A DNA stretch of 64,000 bases from CAZRHR01 sp964578885 (GTDB lineage Bacteria; Bacteroidota; Bacteroidia; CAIKAF01). Positions 61,214 through 64,000 of the stretch are shown piece after piece (position 1 is the stretch's first letter; each line of letters opens with the position of its first letter). The notes under the pieces are model-generated. The model had not been told where the DNA came from and searched no databases. It saw nothing but the letters and a program-made list of their open reading frames with translations. The position numbers and the translations under genes were made by a program. The DNA is taken from NCBI GenBank assembly GCA_964578885.1, contig CAZOEO010000006.1, forward strand, positions 76,911 through 140,910, in the 5' to 3' direction.

Positions 61214-61662
61214 TACAACAAGGACTTCCGGCAGAGCGGGCCGACAAATGGCTTTGGGCGGTTCGGTTTGCCAAAACCAGAACAGAAGCAGCCCGGATCA
61301 TAAAAGCGGGAAAAGTAAGAATGGATGGCCTCGCATTAAAACCATCCAAATTCGTGTATCCGGGAGATGAAGTAGAAATCCGTTTAACCGGTGGGTATAG
61401 AAAGTACAAAATTCTGGTGATTCCAGCTCAACGAATTCCCGCCAAAGACAAAATCTATTGTCTACAAGATCTCACGCCGCCTAAAATCGTGATTCCCGGT
61501 GGATGGCCGACTATGTTTTGGGGCAAGGGACGTCCCACCAAAAAGCACAGAAGAAATTTAGGAGAAGAAAGCCACGCCATGGATCCGGACGATTGGGAGG
61601 AAATCATTGCCGAATGGGAAGAACCTGAAGAGCAGGATTCCCCGGAAGATTATGAACCATGA
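61210..61662 (+). CDS. S4-domain RNA-binding protein (Hsp15-like)
   Basis: 150 aa. S4 domain at residues 8-60: ERADKWLWAVRFAKTRTEAA and IIKAGKVRMDGLALKPSKFV. An acidic tail (DPDDWEEIIAEWEEPEEQD) follows. Hsp15/RqcP-type proteins bind stalled 50S-nascent chain complexes; this one is assigned to the family by the domain only. Overlaps recG by four bases. Confidence 0.88.
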   Translation: MIQQGLPAERADKWLWAVRFAKTRTEAARIIKAGKVRMDGLALKPSKFVYPGDEVEIRLTGGYRKYKILVIPAQRIPAKDKIYCLQDLTPPKIVIPGGWPTMFWGKGRPTKKHRRNLGEESHAMDPDDWEEIIAEWEEPEEQDSPEDYEP

Positions 61663-61712
61663 AGGGTTAAAAACTCGACCCAGGTTGTACTTAAATCGCA
61701 TCATCTACGTTT

Positions 61713-61720
61713 TAACTTTG
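61713..61720 (+). promoter_or_regulatory. Predicted -7 element of the glucosaminidase gene
   Basis: TAACTTTG, about 50 nt upstream of ATG 61773. Confidence 0.45.
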
Positions 61721-61772
61721 TAAATGAGGTGTTTTCTGTGAATGCGAACCTTCATCATCAAAGAATAGCCAT

Positions 61773-62858
61773 ATGTTTAAGTTGCTGATATTAAGTTTTA
61801 CCTTGCATTGGGGCAACCCCGGAAATGGCGAAAAGCTAACTACGGAGCAGTACATTCAGATGTACGCCCATGCCGCCATGGAAAACATGCGGTTAACGGG
61901 TGTTCCGGCCAGTATTACATTGGCTCAGGGAATTTTAGAATCCAGCTCTGGAAACAGTCCTTTGGCACGTGAAGCCAATAATCATTTCGGCATAAAATGT
62001 CATAAAGAGTGGTCGGGCCCTACCTATATCCAGGACGATGATGAAAAGGATGAGTGCTTTAGAAAATATGAAGATGTATTGGATTCCTATCGGGATCATG
62101 CGCATTTTTTAACCTCCAGACCAAGGTATCAGGGACTATTTCAATTACAGAAAACAGATTATCAGGGTTGGGCGCATGGATTAAAAGCGGCAGGTTATGC
62201 CACCAATCCAAATTATGCCCCGCTTCTAATTGGTTTAATTGAAAGATATCAATTGGCGCGATATGATGTGGAGGTAGCAGGTGTTCAACCAGTTGATGCG
62301 GCAAAAGAACAAAGGTTAATTCAGGAAATGGAGGAGTCGACACCAAGGGTTAGTGAACCACAAGTTGTGCCAACATCTGAGACACCTGTTCGAACAAGAG
62401 AAACCTCTGCAGGCCGTAGTGGTAAACCAGCCGAAGAAAGAACCATACCTTCTCAGCCCCAGGAAACCCGTACTTACGGGAGTTTTCAGAAGAAACCTGA
62501 AACGGCTAAACCCGTTAGAAGTCAGGTAACATTTATCAATGGACTAAAGGTACTCATTGCCGGAAATGAAGATACAGAAGCAAGCATTTGTGAGAAGTAC
62601 GCATTAAATCCAAGAACATTGGCCCAATATAATGATTGGAGTTTACACACAGATATAAAGCCAGGTACCGTCATATTTTTGGAGCCGAAGCGAAACGCAG
62701 CAGCCAAAGGCGCAGAAACGCATTTAGTAAAAGACGGAGATAGCTGGCATAGCATTTCCCAGACGTATGGCATTTCACTTAAATGGCTGTTAAAAAGAAA
62801 TGGTGCAGATGTAGGAAGTCAATTGACACCCGGCACGTATTTGCGATTGCGTCCATAA
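61773..62858 (+). CDS. Glucosaminidase with two LysM domains
   Basis: 361 aa. N-terminal FlgJ/GH73-type domain about 25-165: SITLAQGILESSSGNSPLAR carries the catalytic Glu, then NNHFGIKCHKEW, FRKYEDVLDSYRDHAHFL, GWAHGLKAAGYATNPNYA. A Pro/Thr/Glu-rich linker (about 185-250) leads to two LysM modules (about 255-305 and 318-361, ending TPGTYLRLRP). It cleaves peptidoglycan beside N-acetylglucosamine. Signal peptide is short and weak. Confidence 0.93.
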   Translation: MFKLLILSFTLHWGNPGNGEKLTTEQYIQMYAHAAMENMRLTGVPASITLAQGILESSSGNSPLAREANNHFGIKCHKEWSGPTYIQDDDEKDECFRKYEDVLDSYRDHAHFLTSRPRYQGLFQLQKTDYQGWAHGLKAAGYATNPNYAPLLIGLIERYQLARYDVEVAGVQPVDAAKEQRLIQEMEESTPRVSEPQVVPTSETPVRTRETSAGRSGKPAEERTIPSQPQETRTYGSFQKKPETAKPVRSQVTFINGLKVLIAGNEDTEASICEKYALNPRTLAQYNDWSLHTDIKPGTVIFLEPKRNAAAKGAETHLVKDGDSWHSISQTYGISLKWLLKRNGADVGSQLTPGTYLRLRP

Positions 62859-62878
62859 AACAAAAACGATTTAAAGTA

Positions 62879-62913
62879 AAAAACTCAGTAGGCGTGGCTT
62901 TCTGAGTTTTTTT
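62879..62913 (+). terminator. Terminator of the glucosaminidase gene
   Basis: Stem AAACTCAG/CTGAGTTT with a 13-nt loop and a T-run, 22 bp after the stop. Confidence 0.8.
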
Positions 62914-63707
62914 GCTTTTAGGAAATGAAGACAATGGCATAAAGGCAGTGCTCTTCGGAAAGGGCTTTATGAAGAAATAAATTCTTCATAAAAAGGAAAG
63001 ACAATTGAGTTAAGATGAGAATACTTGGGTCGGGGAGCAATAAATGATAATGAATGGCTATTTAGATCCTCAAAGACCATGATAAACAATGAGCAGATAA
63101 AATGAAGACTCGAAAAAGGACCTTGAAAGGAGAGAAGAATAAACAGTTAAGAAAAAGGTAAACAGGAAAAGGTTAGAAACAAATTAGGAAAGCCATAAAA
63201 AGGGAATTTATAACAGCATTCAATATAAGAAATAGAAATCGGAAGGATGCTAAAGTAGCATTTTCGTAGCGTGATAATTCGGACCATCAAAGGAAGTAAT
63301 GAAAGTCATTGAATACTAAAGAAGGAAAAAGGAAAGCTGAGTATCGCATCATCTATAAAATGGGAGATGCAAGGAGGGATAAGCGTGAAACAGGCGACAA
63401 AAATGACCGAAAATTAAATAGGCAGAAAAGGGTTACTGCGGCGAAGTGATACAAATAGTGGAAAGGCAGCTAAAATAATGCGGGGAAAAACAAAGAAAAG
63501 AGAATGAAAGAAAAATATAAGAAACAACAGCCAAAATAGAAAAGACAATAGTTTAAAAGTGAGGTTAAGTAGGAGTTGAGATTATAGAGGAAAAGAAAAA
63601 ATGATTGAAATGAGTAAGGAAAAAGAGAAGAAGGAAGGGGTTAAAGGGGAGCAAGGATAAAAGGTCAGAAGCGAAATCAGGAGTTGTGGGAGGGGAAAAA
63701 GGGGGAT
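62914..63707. other. Gene-free purine-rich region beside the rRNA operon
   Basis: About 790 bp where the plus strand is dominated by A and G (GAAAAAGG, AAAGGAGAG type runs) and very poor in C. There are no open frames of note and no repeats with fixed period. On the minus strand this would be the pyrimidine-rich sequence downstream of the 5S gene. Confidence 0.7.
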
Positions 63708-63737
63708 AAAAAAAAAGCCCCGCATTACTGCAGGGCT
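63708..63737 (-). terminator. rRNA operon terminator
   Basis: On the minus strand AGCCCTGC-AGTAAT-GCGGGGCT followed by nine T, ten bp after the 5S end; one mismatched pair. Confidence 0.85.
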
Positions 63738-63746
63738 TCTTGTGAA

Positions 63747-63855
63747 GGCGGCGACGACATACTCTCCCAGGTGTTACCCCAGTACCATCTGCGCTGTCGG
63801 GCTTAACTTCTCTGTTCGGGATGGGAAGAGGTGGACACCGACGCTATAGTCACCA
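63747..63855 (-). rRNA. rrf: 5S ribosomal RNA
   Basis: The minus strand reads GGTGACTATAGCG at the 5' side, CCCATCCCGAACAGAGAAG and TTAAGCCCGACAGCGC inside, and GGTACTGGGGTAACACCTGG, GAGAGTATGTCGTCGCC at the 3' side: the conserved 5S helices and loop sequences. About 109 nt; ends are approximate. Confidence 0.95.
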
Positions 63856-63930
63856 TAAAACCTTAAATAAGATATGTTGGACGAGAGAAATAATTTCGTA
63901 GCACAGAAGTGTGAGCGTTTAAAGAAAATC

Positions 63931-64000
63931 TTGGGCAATTAGTACTACTCGGCTTTGACATTACTGCCTTTACACCTATAGCCTATCAACGTCATAGTCT
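63931..64000 (-). rRNA. rrl: 23S ribosomal RNA, 3' end (cut by window edge)
   Basis: The minus strand reads AGACTATGACGTTGATAGGC, then TATAGGTGTAAAGGCAGTAA and ends in GCCGAGTAGTACTAATTGCC, the universal 23S 3' terminus (GATAGGC...GTACTAAT). About 75 nt separate it from the 5S gene. The rest lies beyond 64000. Confidence 0.93.

Overview
The window comes from a Bacteroidota chromosome. The evidence is the genes themselves: four secreted proteins end in type IX secretion (T9SS) sorting domains, one gene encodes a choice-of-anchor-L protein with a gliding-type C-terminus, PorV/PorQ-like and other outer-membrane barrels are present, ribosome binding sites are mostly absent, and many genes are preceded by the Bacteroidota -7 element TAnnTTTG, sometimes so close to the ATG that the mRNA would be leaderless. 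I cannot name the genus.

Layout: 1-4223 holds the start of rho, a lipoprotein, a VanY-type peptidase and a T9SS-sorted protein. 4224-12028 is a foreign block, visibly AT-richer than its surroundings, lying in the gap between two convergent host genes. 12085-24455 is a long minus-strand stretch: a Cys/Met-metabolism PLP enzyme and barrel protein; a CPBP protease, PQQ-type sugar dehydrogenase and amino-acid permease; priA and pfkA; and paaABCD (phenylacetyl-CoA epoxidase). 24985-30553 has the anchor-L protein, a SUI1-type factor and a CsgG/LPP20 lipoprotein pair. 30658-38461 is minus-strand: CapA-like, YhhN-like, small membrane protein, S8 protease, DUF1295 protein and rplS. 38531-47883 contains a lipoprotein, a CrtC-like protein, a universal stress protein, a desaturase, a GH3/serine-hydrolase fusion, glyA and a membrane protein. 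47923-55116 has a frameshifted and an intact M16 peptidase, a nitronate monooxygenase-like enzyme, an Mpo1-like protein, def, ruvX and two ECF sigma genes flanking a probable anti-sigma. 55590-62858 has two barrel proteins, recG, an S4 protein and a LysM glucosaminidase. The window ends in the 5S and the 3' end of the 23S of a minus-strand rRNA operon.

The most interesting part is 4882-12028. Two 144-bp direct repeats (one mismatch) bracket a lincosamide-nucleotidyltransferase-like gene. The bases after each repeat (GTTGGCGGTA; GTTAGCACT) reappear as exact reverse complements at the far end of the segment they begin, immediately before the next hairpin-rich repeat. This is the layout of integron gene cassettes with long attC sites downstream of the genes. 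The first cassette (about 1.07 kb) carries one resistance-type gene. The second (about 5.9 kb) carries a four-gene block: type III restriction-modification mod and res followed by a two-gene module that looks like Kiwa (KwaA membrane protein, KwaB/DUF4868). No integrase is visible, so this would be an integrase-less attC cluster. A multi-gene anti-phage island packed as a single cassette beside a resistance cassette is the strongest candidate here for something undescribed.

Secondary oddities: a one-base frameshift in a G7 tract of an M16 peptidase gene, a probable small RNA in the paaA/anchor-L gap, a purine-rich gene-free stretch next to the rRNA operon, and several predicted leaderless genes.
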